Part shown: piece after piece, positions 24,601 through 36,152 of the stretch | Layout: each line of letters opens with the position of its first letter | Position numbering within the stretch: position 1 is the stretch's first letter | Origin: Bicyclus anynana | Lineage: Eukaryota > Arthropoda > Insecta > Lepidoptera > Nymphalidae | Assembly (NCBI RefSeq): GCF_947172395.1 | Contig: NC_069095.1 | Span: 5,394,001 to 5,458,000 of the forward strand | DNA: 64,000 nt | Reading direction: 5' to 3' | The notes under the pieces: generated by a model | The model's input: only the letters and a program-made list of their open reading frames with translations | Databases searched by the model: none | Told to the model about the DNA's origin: nothing | Program-made: the position numbers and the translations under genes

Positions 24601-26623
24601 TATTATTATGGCAGATACAGGGACGCCGTGGTGGAAGAATTAATATAGACATATTAGAATATTTTTAAAATCGGTTTATTGAAAGCTAAAATAAAAAAAT
24701 GTAAATAAAATTTAAGTTTATGTCTGTTATTTGTGCTTAAAGTTATATACAAATCACGACACACAATCGAGCTTTTTTAAAATTTTTGCCTGTTTGTCCG
24801 GAATAGTCTCTAGAAAGGCTGAACCGATTTAAACGGGACTCTACTGGTAGATAGATGAGGTTATTGAGCAACATTAACTCATAAGCTACTTTTTATACCG
24901 AAAGTTAACGAAGTTGTATAAATGAATTTTTCTACTTAAAGGTGATGAAGAAATGACAGAATCATTACGGTGGAATATAATGGAGTTTGAATCAGATTGG
25001 CTGTTTAATTACCCTATGCAGTGGTCTATAAGGAACTATCTTGAACAGGGAGCTCAACAGGTTTATCAATACATGTTCTCTTATAGCGGAGGAAGGAATT
25101 TCGTCAAAAACCAAAACAATGTCACAGAAATAGGTGCTTCACATGGTGATGAACTCGGTTATCTATTCGATATGTCGTTTTATAAGACGCATTCTGAGGA
25201 AGATCAGAGAATAATCGATCAGATTACCACACTTTGGGCAAACTTTGTTAAATACGGGTAAGCAAGACTACCATACATTATCATACAACATTTCAGAACG
25301 AAGTCCACGTTGATTTTAATAGTAGGTAAAACTATTGGTATGATTTATCAGGGTATACAATCGAGACCCACATAGTGGTAACAACATAATGTGACAATAC
25401 TCATAATCTATAGTAGTAGGGGAGCCGAAGAGGGGATTTTTGCAGTTACTCGAGCGCGGCATATAAACATAAGGGACTATACCTTGCACGTTGTTGAGTA
25501 CCTCCACCAAGTATGAGCCCATAATATTGGTGGGTACATTTAGGGCAACCAAAAAAAAAACTAACTTCGGAAATACTCAACCAGCACGTCAGATTAAGAA
25601 AAGATAGGTGAATTGATAGCTAAAAGGTGTGCATTTCAAAAACCTGACGATTTGAGCGTAACGTAAAGCTATGCTATACAAAATAAAACCCTTATATTTC
25701 TGTTATCGAACCACGAGCGTGGTTAATTTTTTACTTATTATGAGTGAAATAATCTCCTGAAGAATCGCTCATGTTTTCTGACGATTTCAGTAAGCCAAAG
25801 TAATAAAAATTGTCTTTTAAGTCTGTAAATGTGTTATTTTTTCCACCGCTAAAATCGAAAAAAGTATATATCCATTTATTAATCCAATCATTTAATCTAC
25901 CAAATGCAATCGGTCCTCATGACGCTTTAGTAACTGCAAATTTAACATCTCGGGCTCCCCTACTATAGGTACTAATATTATAGTGAGGTTGTAGGGGGTG
26001 ATCTCTGGATCTACTAAACCGATTTTGAATATTCTTTTACTATACTAAAGCTATGCTATTTGTGAGTGTCATAGGCTACATTTTACCCCCATATTCCCAC
26101 GGAAATGGGAACTACGTGGGTGTAATCGCGAGGCGTCTGCTAAAATATTATAAAGAGGTAAAGTATGTGGTATTGCAGGGGTAATCTCTGGATTTACTGA
26201 ACCAATTTTTAAAATTCTTTTACCACTAAAATGCCCCGTTATTTGTGAGTGTTATGGGTTATACCTTATCTCCGTATTCTAACGGGAATAGAAACTAGAG
26301 GCGGCGTCGGCTAGTGATTAATATAAGCAAAATAATTATTATTTTTGTACCTTTGCAGAGATCCAACGCCAGAGACATCGGAGTTACTTCCAATAAAATG
26401 GCCCCCAGCCACCAAAGATGTGTACTCCTATTTGGATATAGACTCTGAGCTTTCAGTTAAGAGAGCCGCCTATCACGATAGACTTAGTTTCATGCAGCTT
26501 TTTTACAAAGCCAACTGGAATCGACTTAAAGGAAACAATCAAAATATTTCAGACGTTCAATCGCATATATCAGACTTTTATAGATTCTTTAAAACTTTTC
26601 AATACTATATTTATCATATATAA
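21698..26623 (+). CDS. Secreted carboxylesterase (carboxyl/cholinesterase family), tandem copy 1
   Basis: Four coding exons: 21698-21874, 23418-24345, 24942-25257 and 26359-26623. All have GT..AG introns (phases 0, 1, 2), giving 561 residues, the usual length for insect carboxylesterases. An N-terminal signal peptide ends near residue 16 (VPLFLLAFSFAQG), predicting export. Catalytic residues are visible: Ser202 in GTSAG, Glu324 in FNNKEQL and His436 in ASHGDEL. The usual HGGG oxyanion motif reads YGGGF (120-124), and the elbow has Thr where Glu is usual. The enzyme should hydrolyse carboxylic esters; the substrate is unknown. The subfamily is not resolved by eye. The start follows the signal peptide and matches copy 2. 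The last 24 or so residues (ISDVQSHISDF onward) have no counterpart in copy 2. Introns hold a foldback repeat and two Helitron-type repeats. Confidence 0.93.
22367..22464. repeat. Foldback repeat in esterase 1 intron 1
   Basis: GGGGCTAAA..ACCCATTATATAA on the left pairs with TTATAATGGGTTTAGCCCC on the right, with a 3-nt bulge. Further TTTAGCCCC copies occur near 23209 and 23236, so a larger DNA-transposon remnant may fill much of this 1543-bp intron. Confidence 0.5.
24761..24915 (+). repeat. Dispersed repeat (also at 59440)
   Basis: It shares TGTCTGTTTG-, GGCTGAACCGATTTAAA- and GGACT..ACTGGTAGATA-like segments with 59440-59545. It lies in intron 2 of esterase 1. The class is unknown. Confidence 0.45.
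25970..26143 (+). mobile_element. Helitron-type element in esterase 1 intron 3 (first of two)
   Basis: It has the shared body (GATCTCTGGATCTACTAAACC). The terminus is GCGAGGCGTCTGCTAA, so the final CTAG is mutated to CTAA. It is directly followed by a second copy. Confidence 0.6.
26144..26314 (+). mobile_element. Helitron-type element in esterase 1 intron 3 (second of two)
   Basis: It has the same body and orientation as the preceding copy and ends GGCGTCGGCTAG followed by T. It finishes 44 bases before exon 4. Confidence 0.6.
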
Positions 26624-26628
26624 ATAAA
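26623..26628 (+). terminator. Possible polyadenylation signal of esterase 1
   Basis: AATAAA overlaps the stop codon. Another AATAAA-like run lies near 26808. Which one is used cannot be told from sequence. Confidence 0.3.
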
Positions 26629-26929
26629 TATTGTTTGAAAATGGATGCAAATGGACTTCTTATTAAGTGATAGATACCTACTGGACCTTCAAATTTAATC
26701 TCATTAAGTAGTTTCTTTTAATAGCTCTTCAAGTTATAGATTTCTTAGAGATAAGCTATTAAGCTACATAGACTCTGCTCACTAGGTTTATGTGTATTTA
26801 GATAGATAATAAAATAATTATTAATTATGAGGTAAGATAATTATTAATGTTTTGATGGTTCAAGCAAGTTTGGCAGATTTTTATGATTCACTAAACTACT
26901 AAAGTTATGTATATATGTATTTATTTAGT

Positions 26930-26932
<3 letters not shown>

Positions 26933-26974
<42 letters not shown>
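26933..26974. repeat. (TA)n microsatellite, 21 units
   Basis: Uninterrupted TA dinucleotides between the two esterase genes. An open frame of Ile-Tyr repeats across it is an artefact. Confidence 0.95.
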
Positions 26975-26977
<3 letters not shown>

Positions 26978-27124
26978 TTGATATGTACTGTTATAATTTA
27001 TATATTTATTTCAATTTATTTATTAGTGTTATTTTTAATGTATTTAATATTATTTACTTTTATTATTTATGTATTAAGTATAATATGTTTTCTCACTTTT
27101 TTACTGTTGTACCTATCCATTTCT

Positions 27125-27262
27125 TTTGTTTAAAATCTCTCCCACTGCCAAGGGTCACTGGCAGAGATCTCTTATAGAGATAAGTGTTTCCTTGTCCACT
27201 GTTTTTCTTTTTACTTTTGTGTGTTACTAATATTAGTACAAAATAAATAAAAAAATAAAGTT
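27125..27262 (+). mobile_element. LINE 3' UTR and A-rich tail, 5'-truncated
   Basis: CCCACTGCCAAGGGTCACTGG then CAGAGATCTCTTATAGAGATAAG leads into AAATAAATAAAAAAATAAA. This combination resembles the 3' end of a non-LTR element. No coding part remains. Confidence 0.45.
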
Positions 27263-27637
27263 TGGATAAGTTGGTAAGTACTAGGTAGGTAGTTAATATT
27301 AATGGTAAACTCCTTGGCCACCTTAATGATATACCTAATTCCGATTAGAATAATGAAATGTAATAATTTATGAGATGTAAATACTACCTAATAAATGTCT
27401 CCTTAATTGAAAAAAAAGGAATTGTACTTACAATAAGGAGGCAAGGGAAATCGTTTAATGTAAATAGCATTAGTCAGCATATTTTATTGATCATAAGATA
27501 AATACGTCTACATGCGTACATATTTTGATGAGATTTTCCGATAATATGATAGTGATAGTTAAGTACCTACGTATTATCTACAATTTAATGAAGAATATGT
27601 AATTTTTGACTTATTGTGCATCGATAAAGGCAATAAG

Positions 27638-30600
27638 ATGGTAGTGTTACTTCTATTTCTTTCCGCCCTTAGCTTTTACAATGTCCAGGGAAACGTAGGC
27701 CCTTTGGTGCAGACGAACCAGGGTCTTATTCGTGGACTGCAAGCCGATGATGGAGACTATTCTATGTTTTTGGGAATACCGTTTGGAAAAGTTCAAGAGG
27801 ATAATCCATTTGGAGTAAGCATGCTTAATTCTTAATTCAGATAATACCTAATTTCTTAATCCAGATAATACCTATAATACCTAATAGGATTAGGCCATTA
27901 AGAAAATTAATTTCATATTTCACAACATGAAATTTCTCGATGGCTTGATCCTGGACCTCGCCGTAGTAGCCGAACAAACAACCACTATACCAATCCAACA
28001 GTAATAATAATTAATACTACTGTCGGAGTATAAGGGGTTTCACATCAGAAACAGTTGTTTGCAAAACACAATTATTAAATGAAAGTCTGTCAGGTCTAAC
28101 AATTCCCACTAAGAATGTTACCAATAAACCCTAAATGGCAGAGAATGACCTTGAGTGGAGTCACGCACTTGTGAACGATGTGTGTAGGGTATAAGGATAC
28201 TTTGACTGTTAACAAACACTTGCCTCTTCCACTCAAGTCACTCTCCCCGCCTATTCCAAGTAACCCATAAAGAATTACACAACAAGAGATGTGGACGGCT
28301 CGAGCGCCACGAGCACACTGAAGCCGTCCATACCGCAAGTCGTTGCAAAGCGTTGATAACACTACATTATTTTTCGTAGTTGATTGTTTATACTAATTTA
28401 ACTATCCTACTGTTATTTATTATGTTACTCGCCGACTTTTCACACAATTTAATTTTAAAATACCTACGATGAAATAATTAGGCTTTGTGGAGATAGCTAC
28501 TCGTATACTTTAAATCTTTTCAGCCTGCCCTTCCGCATCCTAAGTTCGAACAAGTCTTCAACGCGTACGACGACTCCGCAATTTGTCCTCAAAGGGAAGA
28601 ATTTAATAGAACGATTACGGGAACACTCGATTGCCTTCATTTACATATTTATGTACCAAACAAAGCTTCTCCCAAAAACAAAGTCCCCGTTTTAGCCTGG
28701 ATTTACGGTGGAGGTTTCAATGTTGGATTTGCGGGAAGATTCCTTTACGGACCTCAATTTTTAGTCAGACACGATATAATTTTAGTCTCCATAAACTACA
28801 GACTTGGTCCTTATGGGTTTATGTGTCTAGACACACCTGAAGTTCCAGGAAACCAGGGATTGAAAGATCAATTGTTAGCGTTACGATGGATTAAGGATAA
28901 TATTGATGCGTTTGGAGGTGACGTTAATAAAATTACTATAATGGGAGAAAGCGCTGGCAGTGTCTCAGTTGAATTACACCTTATGTCGGAGCAGGAAAAA
29001 TTGTTTAACCAAATTATAATGCAAAGCACCTCCGCTTTGAGTCCATTAGCTGAACCCTTTTCTGATAAAACGGCGCCTCTTAAAATCGCTGAAAAATTGG
29101 GCTATAAAACAACAGATTTATCTGATGCATTGAAATTTTTAGCAAAAATAGATCCAAAAGCTATTATAGCAGCATCTATTGATTTATCGCTGTTGTTTGT
29201 AACGTGTGTGGAAAAAAGATTTGATGGCGTAGAAAGCTTAATTTCAGTACATCCGTTACATGCCGATATACCAAAAGCGAAAAACACGAAAGTTTTAGCA
29301 GGTTTTAATAATAAAGAGCAATTGGTTCAAGCAGCAACGAGATCGGCGGATGCCTTTAAAAATTTAAATATTTTTCAACTTTTGGCAATGGGTTTTAATG
29401 TTGACGAAGATTTTCAGGTAATGGAAGATATTGTTCGCCGTTTTTACATAGGTAAGAATTCTTATCAAGTATTTACCTATACAGGAAGAAATTTTTTTAG
29501 TACCGATATTTTCATATTTTGTACATAAACAAAATTTAATGAACACGTATTTTTTCTTTTTTTTTTTAACTCAAAAATAACAAAGTTATCGTTAGCTAAA
29601 GTTATTTACGTTTAAACAGAATTTGAGGGTCACCCTATCGCTGTACTAGGTAATAGGCAACTACAAAATCAGCTGGTAGGTAGGTTAGCGAGCGCCCGCG
29701 CCGAGGGCCGTTGACCATTGTGTGTTTATTTTATTTTTGTTTCATACCTATTATTTTTATAATAATTAAAGGTCGTCACTTTTGAGCTGAAAACTGATAT
29801 TCCTTTCATACTTTATTGGGCTTAGGACCATCAATAATGCCTGAAGTGCATGCGTAATAATAATAATAAAAACTATGAACTTTCGATTGAAATAATGAAA
29901 TACAAACTTACAAATGATGATTATTATTACGCAAACTTTTGCATGAAAGGCGTATTTAAAAAATTGTAATTTAGCTTATTTACATTAATCAATGATATCT
30001 ACTTAGTAAGTTTGTTTTTTTTAATTTGAAAATTTTAATCACTGTAATTTAACAATTGTTCGAAATGAAGTCCATTCCTTTCAAAGCACAACCGAGCACG
30101 TTTTAATAAAATTGTCATTTATTGTTTATTTAAAACACTTGTTCCTCACATTAGGCACTGCGGGGTTCAGGATTCCTAGCCTTTCTAGCCTAGGAACACT
30201 CACTCGTTCGCACATTGTGCGAGCTGCACGAAGGCGTTCATTGCTAAACAAATACACTCGCACCATTTCGTAATAGTCGCGATTTGAAAATCCCGACATA
30301 GTGACATGCACATGCGATTTATTAATTAGGTAACTTAAATGCGCACGCGACGGCTGATTGTCTGTCACTGGTCGCCCATCGGCAATTCGGTAGGCGTCCT
30401 CAGGAATTTTTCGATCCCCTCACCTCTGCCACCCCCGTCAGTCGAAGCCGAAGCGATATGCCTACGGCCGGTATTTCTTTGTCGGCGTCTTACAAAGTGC
30501 CGCCAGCAGTTGCGCAGTTTGTTTGGTAATGTGTCCATTATTTTGTTATTTCTGAGACATAAATTGAAAAAAAAATTACATAAAATGTATCGAACTGTTT

Positions 30601-32473
30601 GTAGATTTATGTTCTATTAATGATACTGAACCACGAAAAAAAATATCGGTACTAAAGTCCGAATCACCCTGTATAAAGAATGAGTAATAAAGTAATCAAA
30701 AAATAAATCACCAATCGAATCGTAGATATCTTCTCGTACAGTTTCTGTAATATACCTACCTATTCGTTTTTATTAAACAGGTTTAAGGCACAACTACATT
30801 ATTTCTGTAGGTACTTGTCTATGCAGGCTCTTAGATTTAGTGTGTGGCCGAATTACTAAGAATGTGCACTGCTAGCATACGTACCTACATAGGTACCAAT
30901 GGTGCCACAAACTTTTCAAAATTTCAAAAAACCCCACCCATGTCGTGATAACGGGTATCAATTGCCGACCGATCGCTCGCATTTTAGCGTTAAGGTAGTT
31001 TCTCACAACTACCCTCAAATTGCTGATAAAGCTACCTATACATTTTCTCCTTGTACCTACCGAATCGTAAATCTATGATTTTCTCTTTCAAAAGGTGACG
31101 AAGAAGTGACGGAATTATTACGGTGGAAGATAATGGAATTTGAATCGGATTGGTTTTTTAACTACCCGATGCAGTGGGCTGTAACAAACTACCTCGAAAA
31201 GGGGGTTCAAGAGGTTTACCAATACATGTTCTCATATAGTGGAGGAAGGAATTTCTTTAAAAACAGAAACAATGTGACTGAAGTTGGCGCGGCCCATGCT
31301 GACGAACTTGGTTATTTATTTGATCTGTCATTCTACAAGTCGCATTCCGATGAAGATCAAAGAATGATTGATCAGATCACCACACTTTGGGCAAATTTCG
31401 TTAAATACGGGTAAGCATACAGTCGAAATTTTAAGATAACTTTTTTGATAGCACTTTACATTAATCTCATCATTATCATCATCATTATTAGCCGATGGAC
31501 GTCCATTGCTGGACATAGGTGACGGTGTCTACGCTGCCAAACAATCAACTGAGCTCAAGTCATCAAATACCCTCTTATTTATACCAACACTGATACCTCC
31601 CCTCTACAATAACATAAATAATGAATGTTTATACCACCTGTAATAGAGAAACAATACGTCCAATCATTACAATAACGTATTTATAGGTACGTTATTGTAA
31701 TTTTTGATAAAATAATTCACGCCAAACTTCTAGTCTTTTTTTTATTATTTACAAGTTAGTCCTTGACTACAGTCTCACCTGATGGTAAGTAAATTCAGAG
31801 CGGTGCATTTTTTTATTATTTACAAGTTAGTCCTTGACTACAGTCTCACCTGATGGTAAGTAAATTCAGAGCGGTGCAATATTTAGCGCATATTGCTTAA
31901 TTATAAACTAGCGGACGCCCGCGACTTCGTTCATGGAAATCGATGTAAGCTTTCACACCCTTCTATCTATTATTATTTTTAGTATTTTTTTGGAAAGTCC
32001 TTCAATGTTCGTCCAAAGGTCCAAAAAAAATTTACAAATGTAACTTGACAAATGAAGGACTTTCCATACAAATTTTCAAGTCCTGTTTCACCCCTTCTGA
32101 TTTAATGCTAATTCATATGGTCACGTAGGTACATTATGCTGAGCTGGGGTTAATTTCTGGGTTATACCCATCGCAGGGTATTGTCCTGCTGTATTGGAGA
32201 TATTGTGATGTGTGGCATAATTTCAAAATAAACGCATTTTTCTTTCTTTCTTTCTTTTTTAAGTCAGTCTTTTACCCTTCCAGAGATCCAACACCGGAGA
32301 CATCAGATCTGATCCCAGTGAAATGGCCCCCAGTCACCAAAGATGTCTACTCTTACATGGACATAGACTCTGAACTTTCAGTCAAGAGGCGAGCCTATCA
32401 CGACAGGCTTAGTTTTATGCAACTATTCTATAAAACTAACTGGAATAGACTAAAAGGAAATAGTCAGAATTAG
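27638..32473 (+). CDS. Secreted carboxylesterase, tandem copy 2
   Basis: Exons 27638-27814, 28524-29451, 31095-31410 and 32284-32473 give 536 residues. The first three exons equal copy 1 in length and all intron phases match, so the pair arose by duplication. I counted about 80% identity over residues 159-368. The signal peptide (VVLLLFLSALSFYNVQG) and the triad Ser202 (GESAG), Glu324 and His436 (AAHADEL) are present, and the oxyanion motif is again YGGGF. Unlike copy 1, the elbow has the usual Glu. Exon 2 has no stop; its first 297 nt simply lack an ATG. The protein ends at RLKGNSQN, about 25 residues before copy 1. Intron 2 contains a DNA-transposon remnant. The role is inferred to be ester hydrolysis; the substrate is unknown. 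Confidence 0.93.
29620..30672 (-). mobile_element. DNA-transposon remnant in esterase 2 intron 2
   Basis: The right side ends in TCACCCTGTATA (minus-strand TATACAGGGTGATTCG), a terminus seen in some Tc1/mariner-like elements. The left side has GAGGGTCACCCTATC near 29627. A minus-strand frame at 30126-30368 (80 codons) reads FSNRDYYEMVRVYLFSNERL then RAARTMCERV, weakly like the helix-turn-helix region that precedes such transposases. No DDE domain is left. Borders are approximate. Confidence 0.4.
31469..31520 (-). mobile_element. 3' tip of the RTE-like LINE
   Basis: The minus strand reads CCAGCAATGGACGTCCATCG then GCTAATAATGATGATG. This is the same end as the fragment at 4780 plus its (TGA)n-type tail. 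Confidence 0.55.
31741..31882 (-). repeat. 71-bp tandem duplication of an S2 SINE tail
   Basis: Two nearly identical 71-bp units carry ACAAGTTAGTCCTTGACTAC then TCTCACCTGATGG, the inverted 3' end of family S2. The rest of the SINE is absent. Confidence 0.8.
31908..32070 (-). mobile_element. Helitron-type 3' end next to a small foldback
   Basis: CTAG at 31908 is followed by the inverted hairpin CGGACGCCCGCGACTTCG. After it, GGAAAGTCCTTCAATGTT (from 31993) and AATGAAGGACTTTCC (to 32066) form a foldback. Confidence 0.5.
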
Positions 32474-32614
32474 GAGAAAGTATCGCAAATATTATTAAAA
32501 TTCTCTTCTTCTAACTAAATATTAAAACTTTTATTTTGACATGTTTTCACATTCAATGAAAAAAATCAAAGAAGCTAATTCATCAGTTTTGGAAATTTTT
32601 AATACAACCCTATG

Positions 32615-32866
32615 AATGGGAGGGGTTAGACCAATAGTCCACCACGCTGGATGCGGATTGGCAGACTTCACATACGCAAATTAAGAAAATTCTCTGGTAT
32701 GCAGGTTTCCTCGCAATGTTTTTCCTTAACCGTTTGAGACACGTGATATTTAATTTCTTAAAATGCACACATCTGAAAAGTTGGAGGTGCATGCCCCGGA
32801 ACGGATTCGAACCCACACCCTCCGGAATTGGAGGCAGAGGTCATATCTATATATCACATCACATAT
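32615..32866 (-). mobile_element. tRNA-derived SINE, family S1
   Basis: The minus strand has B box GGGTTCGAATCC near 32810 and runs into GGGGTTAGACC at 32620. The tail is truncated. Confidence 0.8.
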
Positions 32867-32992
32867 TGTCTATACATATACAAGTATATTTTAAAATAAT
32901 ATTGAAACTAACTACTTAAATTGACTACATAAACCTATTGTATTAACTACTTATATATTAAAAAAGATTTTTTTGGAAGTTGATTAAAATTG

Positions 32993-33128
32993 TTTTTGTT
33001 CAATGTATCATAATCCGTGTACCTTATGATTATGAAGGTATTGATGGATTACGTAAGTATTTTTTGTTCAATGTATCATAATCCGTGTACCTTATGATTA
33101 TGAAGGTATTGATGGATTACGTAAGTAT
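32993..33128. repeat. Perfect 68-bp tandem duplication
   Basis: Units 32993-33060 and 33061-33128 are identical, indicating a recent event. Each holds inverted arms TCATAATC and GATTATGA. Confidence 0.9.
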
Positions 33129-35056
33129 TATAAATAAAACCTTTGTTATTGGTGAGAGAGATTAATTTATTTTATTTACTTAAAATACTAAAGTTTTAAG
33201 TTTTACAGATTTTGAAGAAACTGCTATTAGACTATTACCATTTATGGAATCACATCTGCTCGTGATATTCAACAATACATAAGTATCACAATACATAATA
33301 TCATTAAATAAAATTATCCATATTCTATATGACATGCAGTATTAAGTCATTATAAATTATAAATAAATAAATAAAATCGAAAATTCACTTTACATAAAAA
33401 AGTTGATTGCACACTACCGCAAGACCATTAGGAAGAAATATTTTGTAATCCACAGCTCTTGTGGGCTCATTGCAGTGTGCAACTTAACACCATACGTAGG
33501 TAACTTTAGAGAAATTTTAAAACTACATGTACAATATGAAAATAGCTTCAACACATACAAAAATAGAGCAATTTCATGATAATATAATTTTTAATATAAA
33601 TTCACAATTTTTGAATTTCTAATAGTATTACAAATACTTTCCATCCTTTAATTTAAAACAAAATTAGATGAGTTCTTTGTCATTAAGATAATTCTGAAGT
33701 TATGTTAAAAGGCGGCATTTCAAATCAGACAAATATATAATTCATTCAAATACTTTCGCAAACACATTGTATTTCTATAATATCACTAAAATATTATTTG
33801 AAACAAATTGATCAATACTATGTTATTACCCTACAACCACATTTATAGGGTATATAGTACATAATCTACGAAGATAACAAAGTTTCGAAAACCCGAGTGG
33901 AGTTATTTTAATAATAAGTTTTCATACAAGACAGCATCATACAAATGATCCATTCAACCTTATACAAATGTTAATTATTGATAGATACATACTGTTATAT
34001 TGCAGTGTGCAATAACCTTATACTGTCATTTATATCAAAGTGATAATAATGTTTGACAATTATATTTTCGTACTTTAAAAATAATTTATGATATGAACGG
34101 TGATTTACAATCTTAAATGAATTGTGAACCTTATCCTTAGTGGAATATTGCTTAAAATCACTAGATCGTCATCGACTATTTTGTGAATACATAATGTGTA
34201 TGTAAATTAAGCTCCTATGACTATCATTATAAGGAGTATTTATAGGATATATTTGTCAGGTAGATAATTTGTTTAGATTGATCGTCCATTCTCTGTAAAT
34301 TAGTAATGTATTAAGATATATCGACATATTGACTCATGTAATATACATAGTTACATACGAGCATATGAATATAGAAGTCACAAAAAAGATTTAAGTTAAA
34401 TTTTGAAAATACTGACTGTGATTGATATTTATCATTAATTTTTCACATTATTTAAGTTCTTTGTGAACAATTTTGGCATAACTGTTAGGAGTTGGTGTTT
34501 ATGTTTAGATAAAAATTAATAATTTTTGATCATTTTGTCAAAAAAGGACGCCATTGCCGATTAGACACGGCTGTCTTACGTCAACACAGAGAGGGCTAAA
34601 CCATTACATTTGTAAAATAAACGTCACAATAACATTCGCAAATAAAATATAAATAAACGTTCGTAATATCACGTGAAAGATATTCATCAGTCACTGTCAA
34701 CATGGCGCGATATTAAATTCTGGGATGACGTCACAAATAATCTATTTAATAAATCATGATTATCAGCCTATTTTAACGGCCCACTACAGTGATTTCCTCC
34801 TTATAGGAGAGGGGATATAGAGCATATACCCACCACACTGTTTCAATACAGATGTGCGGGCTTAGGGCTCAGACTTACAAATAACAAACTAACAAACGTC
34901 AAAATTAGTGAATTACCCTGCTAGCCTTGAGTTCAACTCAATCTAACATTAAAAAAAAATGACTAAATGACATTTTTTTCTGAGACTTAATAATGAATTT
35001 GCCACGGACTCGAATAGTTACGCCGCAAGTGAAATCCAGATCAAAGATATAAGTAT
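33129..35056. other. AT-rich stretch, possible distal 3' UTR of the minus-strand gene
   Basis: No coding frame and no known repeat are seen over most of this 1.9 kb, unlike the flanks. Minus-strand AATAAA lies at about 33166-33176 (GTAAATAAAATAAAT). I saw no AATAAA on the minus strand between the stop codon at 36712 and this point. A long 3' UTR is an inference. Confidence 0.3.
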
Positions 35057-35592
35057 ACTCCGCGCTACGAAACAAGTCCCGTAGACGCGGCGCTAGTCTG
35101 GCAAGTTCGTTGATAACACTCCCATGATATGCGGGCGACAGGGGGAAAGACTGCGCGGGTGTGAAATCGTGCGTGCGGGGAGGTGACGTGCTTCAGTCGT
35201 GGGTTTTTCATTCATCGCTACACGCCCCCCGCCCCGCGCGGAACATCGGAAGTGGGAAGTTGCCAAGCTATAATGACTTAATGGCGTTCGTTCTTATTTG
35301 GTAATGGAGGTCTTATTGTCATTTTTAGTTTAGACGCTGTCAGGTTTTTTGGCTGATGGGAGACTTCGGCCGTGGCTAGTTACCACCCTACCGCCAAGCG
35401 ATTTAGCGTTCCGGTACGATGCCGTGTAGAAACCGAAAGGGGTGTGATTTTCATCCTCCTCCTAACAATTTAGCCCGCTTCCATCTTAGACTGCATCATC
35501 ACTTACCATTAGGTGAGATTGTAGTCAAAGGCTAACTCCTAAAGAATAAAAAAAAAAGGTTTTAGCCGCAGGACTTCTTTCGTAGCGCGGAG
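35057..35592. mobile_element. Non-autonomous DNA transposon with 23-bp termini, carrying a SINE
   Basis: The ends 35057-35079 and 35570-35592 are inverted repeats with one mismatch, beginning ACTCCGCGCTACGAAA. The GC-rich interior (TTCATTCATCGCTACACG, 35207-35224) recurs at 51738. An S2 SINE occupies 35339-35558. No transposase is seen and no clear target duplication. Confidence 0.65.
35339..35558 (+). mobile_element. SINE family S2, 5'-truncated, nested in a DNA transposon
   Basis: It starts within the family body (TGATGGGAGACTTCGGCCGTG) and ends AAGAATAAAAAAAAAAGG. Confidence 0.85.
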
Positions 35593-35847
35593 TCTATCAT
35601 GTATGCTCGTTTCAAATACCGACTTATATATACTACAATAATAATAATTTTGATTTCGGTTCTATATAAGATAGCGACCTTTATAACAAACACAATCAGT
35701 CGCATTACATTCAGGACATGACAACACATACAACCTAACTAGCATGAGTACGCAATAAGAGTTAAAACACTATTACAGCTTTATAATGATATAGCATAAG
35801 ACCACAGCTCATTATAACCACTCAGCATTCAACCATCACCGCTAATA

Positions 35848-35975
35848 AATCATCATTATCAACCCATATTCGGCTCACTGCTGAGTACGAGTCTCCTCTC
35901 AGGGGAGGGGTTAGGCCAATAGTCCACCACGCTGGCCCAATGCGGATTGGCAGACTTTACACACGCAGAGAATTC
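35848..35975 (-). mobile_element. SINE family S1, tail half
   Basis: The minus-strand body and tail (CCAATCCGCATTGGGCCAGC; GCCGAATATGGGTTGATAAT) are present without the tRNA head. Confidence 0.75.
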
Positions 35976-35999
35976 AGACATAATGCGAATCGTGCGGTT

Positions 36000-36152
36000 G
36001 GTATTTTTTTTTAGGAATATCTGCCATATCTTTTTAAATATTACCTATATTAGAATAAAACAATAATCCAGAAGGAAGATATCGAATCCAGAACCCGTCA
36101 GTGTTGAATCCGTTTCCTTTACAGTTGATATTGAGCTATTGAGTCTTTAAAT
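36000..36152 (-). mobile_element. tRNA-derived SINE, family S3 (diverged)
   Basis: The minus strand holds a B-box-like GGTTCTGGATTCGATA and ends ATATTTAAAAAGATATGGCA then GATATTCC, as in the copies at 56700 and 56930. Confidence 0.55.

Noticed and set aside
26915..27177. Hydrophobic Ile/Tyr-rich frames
   Set aside because: Translation of a (TA)n microsatellite and AT-rich flank.
28524..28820. Suspected disruption at the start of esterase 2 exon 2
   Set aside because: Reading every codon shows no stop. The stretch only lacks an ATG and aligns with copy 1.
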